Below are positions 20,201-28,762 of a DNA stretch of 64,000 nucleotides, in pieces (the stretch's first letter is position 1; the number at the start of each line of letters is the position of its first letter). The DNA lies in NCBI GenBank assembly GCA_963702995.1, contig OY969783.1, forward strand, positions 4,030,001-4,094,000. Direction: 5' to 3'. This stretch comes from MFD04580-c1 sp963702995 (GTDB lineage Bacteria > Planctomycetota > Phycisphaerae > Tepidisphaerales > Tepidisphaeraceae). The position numbers and the translations under genes were made by a program. The notes under the pieces were generated by a model. It worked only from the letters and a program-made list of their open reading frames with translations, ran no database searches and was not told where the DNA came from.

Positions 20201-20300
20201 CCGGCGCGGGCTTCGGGGTCGAGGCGACCGACGCGGCGAAGGCCAGCCCAGCCGTCGAACTGACGGTGGCGACGACGACGGCGATGAATCGTTTGCTCAT
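17217..20300 (-). CDS. Planctomycete cytochrome-like DUF1549/DUF1553 protein
   Basis: An intact 1027-residue protein. The signal peptide (RFIAVVVATVSSTAGLAFAA) is followed by an Ala/Pro linker to about residue 65. PSCyt1 has CYKCH (C87, C90, H91), a c-type haem-like motif. DUF1549 starts near residue 195 (VDAFILAKLEQNGLTPS) and includes LGLTVSCARCHDHKFDPI. DUF1553 follows (NPLTARVMVNRVWMHHFGQG, RRLDFESIRDTML) and ends LLFTNELAYVN. Unlike the copy at 11458 it has no LamG insertion, but it has a longer middle section. The DUF1501 gene lies 162 bases upstream on the same strand, so gene order is the reverse of the first module. The protein is exported; its role is unknown. Confidence 0.9.
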   Translation of the reverse strand: MSKRFIAVVVATVSSTAGLAFAASVASTPKPAPAAAAPKVTAAPMPVGMPAGGPGATSTETTKAPVLTPEQSQFFESKVRPILAANCYKCHSAEQGKVRGGLTLDTREGWWKGGKNGPAIVPGEPDQSLLIKAIRYADPDLQMPEAGKLPDKDIADLTTWVKMGAPDPRGGGVAKLTGLTDVARSHWAYQPVKKVEVPAVKDAAWAKQPVDAFILAKLEQNGLTPSRPAARETLLRRATYDLTGLPPTPEELHAFVIDRSPDAFEKVVDRLLASTHYGERWGRYWLDTARYADTTGSDEKNAEYRYAYAWTYRDYVIKAFNDDKPYDQFLLEQIAADKLPNADKNPDSLAALGFLTVGKRFQNSNDTIDERIDTVTKATLGLTVSCARCHDHKFDPIPTADYYSLHGIFSSTIEPKEKPLVGHAPYPKLAAEYDREYADLVVKNREIYYKLLDEISGDFRKKATGYVLTSLYSGGPHKDPLKKREAVKEFDLSQAGNGQRQTGANVMRRTDTVFAPLRWFAELPEGKLSEGAGEVLAKIAAASPDKVNPHVAAAFKSVSPASLKTMHNVAEVYGRLFASIDGQAKAYIQANRTAASEKLSGDKVPGPDAAMVQLFEVPIKIEPAPLMNIDHLREVAPKMLLGEGAYSSFAFGELNALTLTHPGAQGRAMCVVDADQPKDSPIFIRGDASQKGKVTPRQFLEILSGAGRKPFTIGSGRLELAQAIADKSNPLTARVMVNRVWMHHFGQGFVSTPDNLGVQSETPSHPELLDYLATRFMNEGWSLKKLHKMVMLTNTYQQSSDTNVAFAKKDPYNRLLWRGNLRRLDFESIRDTMLQFTGRLDRALGGKPVNLTDEPYSYRRSVYGYVDRGNLPELLSEFDYSDPNRPNSQRTTTIVPQQALFFMNSPMSADVARKVCTRQEFLKATNDYDRVRALYEVLYSRQPRPIEVDMAAQFYNAHVIASRQGGHANSAERAAPKPEKVASKAPSMTNGKAAIQNTGETVDRRPLTVWELYAQALLFTNELAYVN

Positions 20301-20462
20301 TGGTATGTACCCCGATCAGGCGATGCAATCGACCTGTCGCAACCGGCGCCGGGAGATGGCCGCTGGCCACCTAAGCCGATTCGCGATGTCATCCAGAACC
20401 CTGCTGCCCCGCCGCTTCCGCTTCCCGTCAGGCGAGGCGCCCCAATCGGCCCGCCAACGTCT

Positions 20463-21882
20463 CTAAGCGATGATGTCTTTGCAGACCACGCCGAAGTTAT
20501 CCGTCAGCCGGAAGTCGCGGCCGTTGTACCGATACGTCAGCTTCGTGTGATCGAAACCGAGCAGCGCCAGGATGGTGGCGTGAAGGTCGTGGATGTGGAC
20601 CTTGTCGGTCTGGGCGGCCGCACCGAATTCGTCAGTCGCGCCGTGAACGTGGCCGCCCTTGACGCCGCCCCCGGCCAGCCAGGTGCAGAAGGCGCGGCCG
20701 TTGTGATCGCGGCCGGGCTTGGCGGCGCGATCGTTCCCCGTCACCGTGCGGCCGAATTCGCCGCCCCAGATCACCAGGGTCGAAGCGAGCAGGCCCCGTT
20801 GCTTTAAGTCAGTGAGCAGGCCCGAGATCGCCTTGTCATGGTCGCCGGCGCAGGCGCGCATCGCCGTTTCAAGATCGCTGTGCATGTCCCAGCCGCCGGC
20901 GTCGATCTGGATAAACCGCACGCCCTTCTCCACCAGCCGCCGGGCGACCATCAGCTTCGCGCTGAGGTCGGTCGTGCCGTAGAGTTCCTTCGTCTCGGCC
21001 TTTTCTCTGGAGAGGTCGAAGGCGTCGGTGGCCTCGGTCTGCATCTTGAAGGCCATCTCGAACGATTCGATCCGGCTTTCGAGCTGGTCATCCTTGTGCA
21101 GCTTCTCGGCATGCATCGCGTTGAGCTTGCGCCAGATCAAGCTGGAAGCGCTGGTCCTGCTCGCCGGTGAACGGGTTGTGGATGTTGAGCAGCACCTTGT
21201 CCGGCGCCATCCCCTTTGAGTACTGGACGTTGGAGCCCTGGTAGAGGCTGGGCAGGAACGAAGCCTGGCGATATTCGGCGTTGCCGCCGAAGGTGATAAA
21301 CCCAGGGAGGTTCTGGTTCTCCGAGCCGAGCCCGTACACCACCCACGAGCCGAGGCTGGGCTTGGGGATCTGGATCGAGCCGGTGTGGATGAACCGCGAC
21401 GCCAGCTCATGCGCCGGAACGTCGGTCCACATCGAGCGGATGATCGACATCTCATCCACATGGTCCCCGAGCTTCGAGAAGACCTCGCTCACTTCGATGC
21501 CGCTCTTCCCCTTCTTCTCGAACTTGAACGGGCTGGGGAAGGCGACGCCCGAAAGGCCCGGCAGCGCCTGATCGGCGTACTTGGCCAGGGCGGGCTTGGG
21601 GTCCCAGGTATCGACGTGCGACGGAGCGCCTGAGGCGAAAATGTGAATCACATGCTTCACCTTCGATGGCAGCGGCGGAAGCTTGGGGGCAAGAGGCCCG
21701 TGGCCGGCCGCCGAAGCGACGGCCGCCTGGGCGTTGGAGCCCAGCAGGCCGGAGCCGAGCATCATCGCCAGCGAGAGGCTCCCCATCCCCATGCCGGTCT
21801 TTTGAAGCCATTCGCGGCGGGTGCAGAACAGATCCTCGACGCGCGGGGTGTGCTCCGCCGGATTGAAATTCGGTCTGGCCAT
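20463..21882 (-). CDS. DUF1501 protein with Tat-like signal, one frameshift
   Basis: Start at ATG 21882 (MARPNFNPAE) is preferred over an upstream one at 21945. CTRREWLQKTGMGMGSLSLA is a Tat-type leader placed about 20 residues in. DUF1501 landmarks follow: IFASGAPSHVDTWDPKP, TGSIQIPKPSLGSWVVYGLG, then GVRFIQIDAGGWDMHSD, VIWGGEFGRTV, GRDHNGRAFCTWLAGGG and DLHATILALLGFDHTKLTYR. At about 21132 one extra base shifts the frame; joining gives RFQLDLRKLNAMHAEK. Both parts are well conserved, so a consensus error is likely. It is the first gene of a two-gene unit with the DUF1549/1553 gene at 17217-20300. Confidence 0.87.
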
Positions 21883-22160
21883 GATGGTATTTCCCCAGGC
21901 TGATTGCCCCACGTAGTAAGATAACGCCGGTCCAGGATTGGGCAAACGGAAATCCCCTTCATCCGCGTTCTCGATCCGGCCGCGCCGATGTCACCGCAAT
22001 ATACCGAAAAACGGACGGTGGGGTAAAGCTCAAATTGGGGAGCGGCGTGGAATTTCGCGTGTTGGGCGTGGTTCACCCCGCAACTCCTCTGTCGGAAGGG
22101 TGGCGAAGCTTGCCCTGCTGGCTCATTTCCCTCAAAAACAGCGGATTGCGGCCCGCGGAC

Positions 22161-22250
22161 ATTTGCCGCCGGTGCCCGCACCGTCGGTCTTGTCAACCAT
22201 GCACAGGGCCCGCCGGTGAGGGCACTGTGGGGGCACCGGCGGCACGTCGG
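22161..22250. repeat. Inverted repeat, family 7, copy 1
   Basis: Facing arms TTGCCGCCGGTGCCC and GGGGGCACCGGCGGCA, with an inner CGCCGGTGAGGGCAC. Copies 2 and 3 are at 28677-28750 and 52422-52500. It lies in the 470-bp divergent gap before the helicase gene; a degenerate family 4 arm is nearby at 22067. No gene is supported in this gap. Confidence 0.8.
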
Positions 22251-22355
22251 ATCAGATCGCGCCACCGGCAATCTTCCGGGAAGGGCCCATCACCGGAACG
22301 CGAGAAAGTCCACTCGCCGCGTGCAGGACCAGCCGGTTAGGCTAATATTCGCCCA

Positions 22356-24539
22356 ATGCCCGACACGCTTGACGATATTCTCGGACCAACCGGGGCGATC
22401 TCTCGGCGCCTCGGCGGCCGCTATGAGTTCCGCCCGCAGCAACTCGAAATGGCGGCCGCCGTCCGCGATGCCCTCTCCCACGGCCACCACCTGCTCGTCG
22501 AAGCGGGGACCGGTGTCGGCAAGTCCTTTGCCTATCTCCTGCCGGCGATCGAGTACGCCACCAAGTTCAAGAAACGCGTCGTCATCTCCACGCACACCAT
22601 ATCGCTTCAGGAACAGCTCATCGAGAAGGACATCCCCTTGCTCCGGGCGGTCTACCCGGAGGAGTTCACGGCCGTCCTGGTGAAAGGGCGCGGCAACTAC
22701 CTCTGCAAGCGGCGGCTCGACCAGTCATTGCGACGCCAACAGGTGATGTTCGACGAAGACACGCAGGTTGAGTCGCTCAACCAGATTTACGACTGGTCGC
22801 AGAAGACGACCGACGGCTCCCTCTCCGACCTGCCCGTCTCGCCCGCTCCAGGCGTCTGGGACAAGGTGTGCGCCGAGCACGGCAACTGTCTGGGCAAAAA
22901 GTGCTCGTTCTACAACGACTGCTTCTGGCAGTCGGCCAAGCGCCGAATGAACGGCGGGACGATCCTGGTGGTGAACCACGCGCTGTTCTTTTCCGATCTG
23001 TCGCTTCGGATGGTCGGCGTGAACTACCTCCCCAAGTACGATGCGGTCATCCTCGACGAGGCCCACACGGTCGAAGACGTCGCCGGAAGCCACTTCGGGT
23101 TGAAAGTCACCGAGCCGGGCATCGCGTACCAGTTGCGCGCCCTTTACGACGTGAAACGCGGCCGCGGCATGCTGTCGGCGCACGGCCCGCTGGCCAACGA
23201 CGCGATTCGGGATGTTGTGGACCTGGTGCCGCGGGTGGAGGGGTTCTTTGAACGGTGCATCGACTGGCAAGAGAACTTCGGCCGCGTCAACGGCCGCATC
23301 GCCACGCCGGGGTTTGTGGCGAACGACGTCTCCCCGAAGCTGCGCGAGCTCGACCTGCACATGAAGGCGATGCTCCCCGCGATCGAAAAGGACGAGGACC
23401 TGTCGGAGCTTTCCAGTGCGGCCGAGAAAATCGCCGCGCTCGCCCAGATGCTCGATGCGATCATCGGGCAAACCGTGACCGAGGCCGTCTACTGGATGGA
23501 AGGCGCGCCGCCCGGGCCGATCGGCGGCGGTCTTGGCGCCCCTGGCGCTCGATCCGCGCCGAACGCTCGATCCGCGCGCGGCGGCCGCGTCGCGGTGGGC
23601 TCCAGCCGCAAGCTGTCGCTGCATGCGGCCCCCGTCAGCGTCGCCGACGCGATGAAGCGTGAGCTGTTCGAGAAGGCGCACAGCGTGACACTCGCCAGTG
23701 CGACGCTCTGCACGGCGGCCGCCCGCGTCCGGGCGCCGGTGGCGGCCGAGCGATCGCTCGACGACGCGCCGGCGCGCTCGCCGGGCCGCCCGCCGGCGAA
23801 CCCTGGCGGCGGCGACGCGTTCGCCTATATCAAGGCGCGGCTGGGCGTCGTGAAGGAGAAGACGCTGCTGCTCGGCTCCCCGTTCGATTACGCGTCGCAG
23901 GCGACGCTTTATGTCGAGACCGACCTGCCGGAGCCGAGCGAAACGCTTCGATTCCTGCCGGCCGCGTGCGAGAAGATCGTGAAGTACCTTCAAAAGACGC
24001 GCGGTGGCGCGTTCGTCCTTTTCACCAGCTACAAGATGCTCGCCGACGCCGCCAACCGCCTGAAACCGACGCTGGACGAGTTGGGCTACCCGCTGCTCGT
24101 TCACGGCCAGGGCGGGACGCGGCGGATGCTGCTGGAGCGATTCCGATCGACGCCCAATTCGGTTCTTTTCGGGACCAGCAGCTTCTGGCAGGGGATCGAT
24201 GTTCAGGGGGACGCGCTGCGGAACGTGATTATCGTCAAGCTCCCTTTCGCCGTCCCGGACGAGCCGGTGATCGAGGCGCGGCTCGACGCGATCAAGCGCG
24301 CGGGGGGCAACCCGTTCATGGACTATTCAGTGCCCGAAGCGGTCATCAAGCTCAAACAGGGGTTCGGGCGGCTCATCCGGAGCAAGACGGACCAGGGCAT
24401 CGTCGTGATCCTCGACAGCCGCGTGAAGACCAAGCGATACGGAAAGCTCTTCCTCGACGCGCTGCCGGGATGTAAAACGGGGAACCCAAGGATGAGGGAT
24501 GAAGTGGATGCAAGGCTGAAGGATGAAGGCGAAGGATGA
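22356..24539 (+). CDS. DinG/XPD-type Fe-S DNA helicase
   Basis: A 727-residue superfamily 2 helicase. Motifs: QQLEMA near residue 28 (Q-like); Walker A GTGVGKS (51-57); cysteines C117, C172, C178, C183 and C189, whose spacing fits an iron-sulfur cluster with one to spare; DEAH box (234-237); SATLC near 450; SFWQGIDVQGDALRNVII and QGFGRLIRSKTDQG in the second RecA domain. Such enzymes unwind DNA 5' to 3' and act in repair or in removing R-loops. An Ala/Pro/Arg-rich stretch near 385-410 and 450-480 is an unusual low-complexity insertion. The last 17 residues (from RMRDEVDARLKDEGEG) are encoded by repeat family 8, so the original stop may have been replaced. Confidence 0.9.
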   Translation: MPDTLDDILGPTGAISRRLGGRYEFRPQQLEMAAAVRDALSHGHHLLVEAGTGVGKSFAYLLPAIEYATKFKKRVVISTHTISLQEQLIEKDIPLLRAVYPEEFTAVLVKGRGNYLCKRRLDQSLRRQQVMFDEDTQVESLNQIYDWSQKTTDGSLSDLPVSPAPGVWDKVCAEHGNCLGKKCSFYNDCFWQSAKRRMNGGTILVVNHALFFSDLSLRMVGVNYLPKYDAVILDEAHTVEDVAGSHFGLKVTEPGIAYQLRALYDVKRGRGMLSAHGPLANDAIRDVVDLVPRVEGFFERCIDWQENFGRVNGRIATPGFVANDVSPKLRELDLHMKAMLPAIEKDEDLSELSSAAEKIAALAQMLDAIIGQTVTEAVYWMEGAPPGPIGGGLGAPGARSAPNARSARGGRVAVGSSRKLSLHAAPVSVADAMKRELFEKAHSVTLASATLCTAAARVRAPVAAERSLDDAPARSPGRPPANPGGGDAFAYIKARLGVVKEKTLLLGSPFDYASQATLYVETDLPEPSETLRFLPAACEKIVKYLQKTRGGAFVLFTSYKMLADAANRLKPTLDELGYPLLVHGQGGTRRMLLERFRSTPNSVLFGTSSFWQGIDVQGDALRNVIIVKLPFAVPDEPVIEARLDAIKRAGGNPFMDYSVPEAVIKLKQGFGRLIRSKTDQGIVVILDSRVKTKRYGKLFLDALPGCKTGNPRMRDEVDARLKDEGEG

Positions 24540-24541
24540 AA
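24488..24541. repeat. Repeat family 8 (GGATGAAGG), copy 1, inside the helicase 3' end
   Basis: Purine-rich run built from GGATGAGGGATGAAG and GAAGGATGAAGGCGAAGGAT. It encodes the last residues and stop of the DinG-like protein. Related runs are at 32781-32812, 49975-50090 and 61496-61645. Confidence 0.8.
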
Positions 24542-24574
24542 GGGCGGAAACGCCCGGTTCGAAGCTTTATCTTT

Positions 24575-24630
24575 TTCCTTTTTCCGAAGTTCCTTGAGAT
24601 TTCGTGCTTCGGATTTTCCCCTTCATCGCG
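24575..24630. repeat. Repeat family 5, dispersed copy
   Basis: CCTTGAGATTTCGTGCTTCGGATTTTCC matches the core of the tandem units at 14887-15091. It lies between the helicase gene and the next start. Confidence 0.7.
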
Positions 24631-24671
24631 AAGTTGATGGGGAGAGTGAGTTGGCGGCCGTGGAGGTTTTC

Positions 24672-25676
24672 ATGTTCGGGAACGCGCTCGGCTGGGTGGT
24701 TTCGGCGGTGCTGGGCGCATTTGTGGGCGCACTGATCTTCTATGGCGGGCGGATCGACCCGCCGACGCCGCCGACCAAGGATTCGGACATCACCCTCGGC
24801 CTGCACTCCGCCGCGCTCCCGGTGAGCCCGGCCGACCTGGTCACGCCAGGGAAAGAAGATGCCGACGCAAGCGAGAGCTATCGCGCCGCGGCCGACGACT
24901 TCCGCTCCAACCAATACAAGTACGACCAAGCCAACCAGAGCCCCAAGTTCAAGAGCGAGGCGGAAAGCAAGAAGTACTACGACGGCCTGCGCGCCAGCGT
25001 GCCCGAGCTGGAAGGGTTCAAGCTCATCGAGCGGGCCCGCGACTGCGCGAAAGGGTCGATCTACGCCGATCGGCTCCCGATGGCGATCAATTACGATAAT
25101 GCCAAGCCGGACCTCGACGCCCTGAAGTCGATTGGCACGGTCATGGTTCGGTATGCCGGCCTGGTGGCCAAGACCGATCGAAACAAGGCCCAAAAGGCGC
25201 TGGAGGCGGTCTTCGTCATGGGCCGGCGGATGTACGACGAGCGGATTGTCTGGGCCGAATATTACACCGGCACCGATCTGATGGGCAACGCCGCCCACAT
25301 CATGTCAAAGTTCACCGAAAAGGACCCGGCAAAGGCCGCCAAGTTCGACGAATTTTCGTCAACGGCGCAAGACCACCAGAAGCGCTACGTGAACCTCTGG
25401 ACCGCCATCAGCGGGATCGATGAGACGTCCGTCGCCACCCACGCCGGCGACATCCGCGACCTGGCGATCAACAGCCAGGACCCGATGTGGCGGACCGAGG
25501 CCATTCTGAAGCTCGGACGGATGCGGTTCATGAAAGGCGTCCCGTTCGGCGATCAAAAGGGGGCGGTACGACTGCTCAAGCAGATGTCGGACGACGCATC
25601 ACTGGACCCGCGCGTCCGAGCGGCCGCCCAGACCGCGCGCGATCTCACCGTCGAAAAGTTCCGCACCTTTGGTTGA
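24672..25676 (+). CDS. Membrane-anchored or secreted protein of unknown function
   Basis: 334 residues from ATG 24672, chosen because GGAGG lies six bases upstream. The N-terminus is a single hydrophobic segment (ALGWVVSAVLGAFVGALIFYGG) followed by a Pro-rich link, so the rest is probably outside the membrane. The body is mainly helical and charged (KSEAESKKYYDGLRASVPELE; DRNKAQKALEAVFVMGRRMYDER). The C-terminal third has a repeat-like helical pattern (DPMWRTEAILKLGRMRF; DPRVRAAAQTARDLT) like HEAT or TPR arrays. No catalytic motif is visible and I do not recognise the family. It follows the helicase gene by 130 bases that contain a family 5 repeat, so it is probably a separate unit. Confidence 0.7.
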   Translation: MFGNALGWVVSAVLGAFVGALIFYGGRIDPPTPPTKDSDITLGLHSAALPVSPADLVTPGKEDADASESYRAAADDFRSNQYKYDQANQSPKFKSEAESKKYYDGLRASVPELEGFKLIERARDCAKGSIYADRLPMAINYDNAKPDLDALKSIGTVMVRYAGLVAKTDRNKAQKALEAVFVMGRRMYDERIVWAEYYTGTDLMGNAAHIMSKFTEKDPAKAAKFDEFSSTAQDHQKRYVNLWTAISGIDETSVATHAGDIRDLAINSQDPMWRTEAILKLGRMRFMKGVPFGDQKGAVRLLKQMSDDASLDPRVRAAAQTARDLTVEKFRTFG

Positions 25677-25778
25677 TCGGCAAATCAAACCCGCCAACGC
25701 CGAGGGCACGGCGAGAAGTGTGCAGGAGCACCGTCGGGCTCGCCCCGCTGTAAAGCCGCAGGAGCAACAGCCATCCGA

Positions 25779-25845
25779 TTCCTTCCTTTTCCCTTGCTTC
25801 TTCCTTCGGATTTCATGCTTCGGATTTTCCGCTTCGCCATCATGC
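25779..25845. repeat. Repeat family 5, dispersed copy
   Basis: TTCCTTCGGATTTCATGCTTCGGATTTTCCGCTTCG has the same layout as the tandem units at 14887-15091, with a few changes. It sits between the convergent genes ending at 25676 and 25872. Confidence 0.75.
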
Positions 25846-25871
25846 CGCAGTACCCAAATCGCGTTGTAGTG

Positions 25872-26231
25872 TTAACCGCGGCACCACTTGCAGCCGCACC
25901 CGCCCGCGGTAGCGGCCGCCGGTGAACGTTCACTCCGCATGGGGCAGTGCTCGGACGGGTCTTTGGCTTTGTCGTGCGTCGGGCAACCACACCCTTCGGT
26001 GGCCGCGTCGCGATCGACATCTTCGAGGAACGGCGTGCCGCAGTAGGAGACACCCTGCCGGATCACGCGCAGTCGGCAGCGCTCGCAGATGGCGGCGCGG
26101 GCCGCCCAGTCGCCGGAAGTAGACAGCGCCCCCACTCGGCGCAATCGAGCACCCGCCGCCTTGGCGGCCGCACGCGAAAGCGACGCCCAGACGCCCCGAC
26201 CGGAGCCGCCGCAAGATAAGCAGAACGACAT
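25872..26231 (-). CDS. Cysteine-rich small protein, probable metal-binding
   Basis: 119 residues with 12 cysteines. Pairs include CLSC near the start, CERC (about 49-52), YCG, GCGCP, HCP and a terminal GCGCKWC. The central part (ICERCRLRVIRQGVSYCG, then GCGCPTHDKAKDPSEHCP) looks like a zinc-ribbon or similar metal-binding fold. It resembles small Cys-rich proteins common in planctomycete genomes, but I cannot name a family. No signal peptide is clear; the Ala/Arg-rich N-terminal third may be mis-assigned, and the true start may be nearer the CERC motif. It is convergent with the gene ending at 25676. Confidence 0.6.
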   Translation of the reverse strand: MSFCLSCGGSGRGVWASLSRAAAKAAGARLRRVGALSTSGDWAARAAICERCRLRVIRQGVSYCGTPFLEDVDRDAATEGCGCPTHDKAKDPSEHCPMRSERSPAAATAGGCGCKWCRG

Positions 26232-26678
26232 GCCCAGTTTATCGGACCAGCGGCCGCGTCGGCTTCGGTCGAAACAGGCGCTACCCTTGCGCTCGCTTGT
26301 TGTCGAATCCTGCCCGCCGGACGAATCCTTGCTACGTCTGAGAATTTCGCGAAAAGCCGAGTTTAGATCGGTATACTTGCACTCGATGGCATGGGCGGCG
26401 GGTAGCGAATTTTCTTGCGTTTGGCTAAAGCGCGGATATATCTAGTGAGGCGAGAGTTGACGAATCACTTCCGTTGTCTGGGCTGTGAAGGCGGTATTTG
26501 AGAATGTCACGGCCGAGGCTTGCGCCTGGCGGCTTACCCATCGACTCACCTGCCGAATGTTTTTAGTTGGACACACGGGGGGCAGATGTTCGGCAATGTG
26601 GCCGGGCGTTTGGCCATTGAACTGTCCGTCACGTCGTATCTGTGCCCGCCTCGCGGGATGTCGTACGGAGGATGGAAA
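26232..26678. other. Divergent intergenic region
   Basis: About 450 bases between the Cys-rich gene and the redoxin gene. Part is A+T-richer than average, as expected for promoters of two divergent genes. No repeat or RNA gene was recognised. GGAGG near 26668 serves the redoxin start. Confidence 0.45.
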
Positions 26679-27314
26679 ATGTTGTCCCCCCGTGGAAAAG
26701 CCCGGCTTGGCCTGGGCTCCGCGTGCCTGTTGCTCCTGTGCAGCGTCGCTGTTCTGCACACCGGCGCGACCGAAGCTCGCCGCGCAATGCGCGCCCAGCC
26801 TTCGACCGCCGCTCCGGAGTTCACGCTGATCTCCGCCGCCGGAACGCCGGTGACTCTCTCCGAGCACCGCGGTGCGGTCGTCGTTCTTTACTTCTCCTCG
26901 ATCAAATGCCCTGTCAGCAACGCCTATGACGCCCGGATGGCCGCCTTCGGCCGCCGCTGGGCCAGCGACCCCCGGATCCACGTGCTGCAAGTCAACAGCT
27001 CCACGGCCGCCACCACCCCCGACGCGGAGCTGGCCCGCCTGGCGGTTGCCGCACAGACCCGGGCCGCCGGGCTGAACTGCTGCAGCCTGGTGGATTCTAC
27101 GGCGGCCGTCGCCAAGCTGTATGCTGTGGAACGGACGCCCACCTTCCTCGTGATCGATCCATCCGGCATCATCCGCTACCGTGGCAGCTTCGACGACAAC
27201 CAGGACGCCGCCCAGGCTCGAAACCAGTGGGTCCAAAGCGCAATGGTGTCTGTCCTTCACAACATGTCCGTTGAAGTCCCCGTCACCCCGGCCATCGGCT
27301 GCACCATCCGCTGA
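26679..27314 (+). CDS. Secreted redoxin (AhpC/TSA-thioredoxin-like)
   Basis: 211 residues from ATG 26679, preceded by GGAGG at good spacing; the frame is open further upstream but without a ribosome-binding site. The signal peptide is clear (LGLGSACLLLLCSVAVLHTG). The thioredoxin-like domain begins APEFTLISAAGTPVTLSEHRG, then VVVLYFSSIKCPVSNAYDARM with one conserved Cys in the usual peroxidatic position. NCCSLVDSTAAVAKLYAVERTPTFLVIDPSG gives a second Cys pair and the cis-Pro (TPT). The C-terminal GCTIR holds another conserved Cys. Such proteins act as periplasmic thiol oxidoreductases. The GlmU-like gene starts 70 bases downstream on the same strand and may share the transcript. Confidence 0.85.
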   Translation: MLSPRGKARLGLGSACLLLLCSVAVLHTGATEARRAMRAQPSTAAPEFTLISAAGTPVTLSEHRGAVVVLYFSSIKCPVSNAYDARMAAFGRRWASDPRIHVLQVNSSTAATTPDAELARLAVAAQTRAAGLNCCSLVDSTAAVAKLYAVERTPTFLVIDPSGIIRYRGSFDDNQDAAQARNQWVQSAMVSVLHNMSVEVPVTPAIGCTIR

Positions 27315-27383
27315 ACGAAACCCAAAATCGGCGAACGTTGCCTCACAGTGCGCGGTTCTTCGATGCCCCGATATGCTGTGTAA

Positions 27384-28637
27384 ATGCATGTCGTGATCTT
27401 CGAGGACGCGAACTGGGCATCGCTCGCGCCCGCCACGCTCGGCCGCCCGGTCGTGTCACTCGTCGCCGGCGGCGGCACGCTCCTTGCCAAGCAACTTCGC
27501 CATCTGAAGCCGACCCGACTCACCCTCTGGGTGCGGCCGGCCCTGGCCGAGAGTTGCCGCACACGCGTTGCCCCCGCAACCGGGGCCCCCACCGACGTTA
27601 ATGTCCCGCTCCCGGACTCAATCGTCACCCTCTTCAACGCTCGCGGCCTGCTTCTTCGCGATTACGACCCGCCACCAGAAGGGATGATCGAGAGAGCCGC
27701 ACCGTGCAGTTCGCTCTTCGCCGCCCGCATCCGGGCTCCCGGGCTTGGCCCGGACGACGCCCTGCGGAACAGCGATGCCTGGCAGGCGCTGCTCGGAAAG
27801 CCGGCGCGAACTTCGGCCAACCTCCAGATCGGCGGCGCGCTGTGGGACCTTCTCGCCTGGAACGAAGCGGCGATCGTCGAAGATTTCCTCTACCTCGCTC
27901 GCAGCGACCCCGATCACCCTTCCAAGCGGCCGCTAGGGCCGTTCCATCTGGTTCGTCCGGAGGCGATGCGCGTGTCGGAGAGCGCCGTCCTTGAGCCCGG
28001 GTGCGTCCTGGACGCAACGAACGGCCCGATCGTCGTCGCCGACCGGGCGATCATTGGCGCTAACGCCGTGCTGAAAGGGCCCTGCTGGGTTGGCGCGGGC
28101 AGTGTTGTGGCGCCCCTGACGCAGGTCCGTGCCGGAACCAGCCTTGGCCCGATGTGCAAGGTGGGGGGCGAGGTCTCCGCGACGATCATCCTGGGTTATT
28201 CGAGCAAGGGGCACGAGGGTTTCCTCGGCGACAGCTATCTGGGCGAGTGGGTCAACCTCGGCTCCGGTACGACGACGAGCAACCTGAAGAACACCTATGG
28301 CGAGGTGACGGCGCGGCGGGGGCCGCGGGAAGTGAAGACCGGGCGCCAGTTCCTGGGCGCGCTGATCGGGGACCATGCGAAGACCGCGATCCTCACGCGG
28401 CTGATGGCCGGCACCTATATCGGTTACGGCAGCAGCGTCGCGACGACCGGGATCGCCCCGCGCTTCGTCCCCAGCTTCACGTTCCTGACCGATCGCGGGC
28501 CCGAACCCTACGACATGGGACGGGCCGCCGAGGTGGCCCGGCGCGTCTTCGCCCGCCGCAAACGCGACTTTGGCCCGGAAGACCAGCGCCTCATGGAAGC
28601 GGCCGCCGAAGAGGCGATCCGGGTTGAGGCGACGTGA
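27384..28637 (+). CDS. GlmU-like sugar nucleotidyltransferase/acyltransferase with left-handed beta-helix
   Basis: 417 residues. The N-terminal part resembles a divergent nucleotidyltransferase domain (VVIFEDANWASLAPATLGRP; RPVVSLVAGGGTLL). The C-terminal half is a left-handed beta-helix with hexapeptide repeats (VVADRAIIGANAVLKGPCWVG; VGGEVSATIILGYSSKGHEG; LGEWVNLGSGTTTSNLKNTYG). The last segment is typical of the alternative bacterial GlmU family (type TIGR03991), which makes UDP-N-acetylglucosamine from glucosamine-1-phosphate. The usual Gly-rich loop of a uridylyltransferase is not obvious, so the nucleotidyl activity is less certain than the acyltransferase-like fold. The protein should be cytoplasmic. 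Confidence 0.8.
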   Translation: MHVVIFEDANWASLAPATLGRPVVSLVAGGGTLLAKQLRHLKPTRLTLWVRPALAESCRTRVAPATGAPTDVNVPLPDSIVTLFNARGLLLRDYDPPPEGMIERAAPCSSLFAARIRAPGLGPDDALRNSDAWQALLGKPARTSANLQIGGALWDLLAWNEAAIVEDFLYLARSDPDHPSKRPLGPFHLVRPEAMRVSESAVLEPGCVLDATNGPIVVADRAIIGANAVLKGPCWVGAGSVVAPLTQVRAGTSLGPMCKVGGEVSATIILGYSSKGHEGFLGDSYLGEWVNLGSGTTTSNLKNTYGEVTARRGPREVKTGRQFLGALIGDHAKTAILTRLMAGTYIGYGSSVATTGIAPRFVPSFTFLTDRGPEPYDMGRAAEVARRVFARRKRDFGPEDQRLMEAAAEEAIRVEAT

Positions 28638-28676
28638 CGATCCGGAGCGGCTCCTTCCACGCCGGCCGTCGCTCGC

Positions 28677-28750
28677 ATTTGCCGCCGGTGCCCTCACCGG
28701 CGGTCTTGGGGCCCCTTCAAACTCTCGCCGGCGGGGGCACCGGCACATGT
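28677..28750. repeat. Inverted repeat, family 7, copy 2
   Basis: TTTGCCGCCGGTGCCCTCAC with CGGCGG faces CGCCGGCGGGGGCACCGGCA. It fills the gap between the GlmU-like gene and the convergent DUF1501 gene, so a role in stopping transcription from both sides is plausible. Confidence 0.85.
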
Positions 28751-28762
28751 TGGAGTGAATCG

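Noticed and set aside
18870..20807. 645-codon plus-strand frame opposite the second DUF1549 gene
   Set aside because: Val/Gly/Arg-rich shadow; the opposite strand has complete PSCyt1 and DUF1549 motifs.
22725..24104. 459-codon minus-strand frame inside the helicase gene
   Set aside because: Composition typical of a shadow; helicase motifs are in the plus frame.
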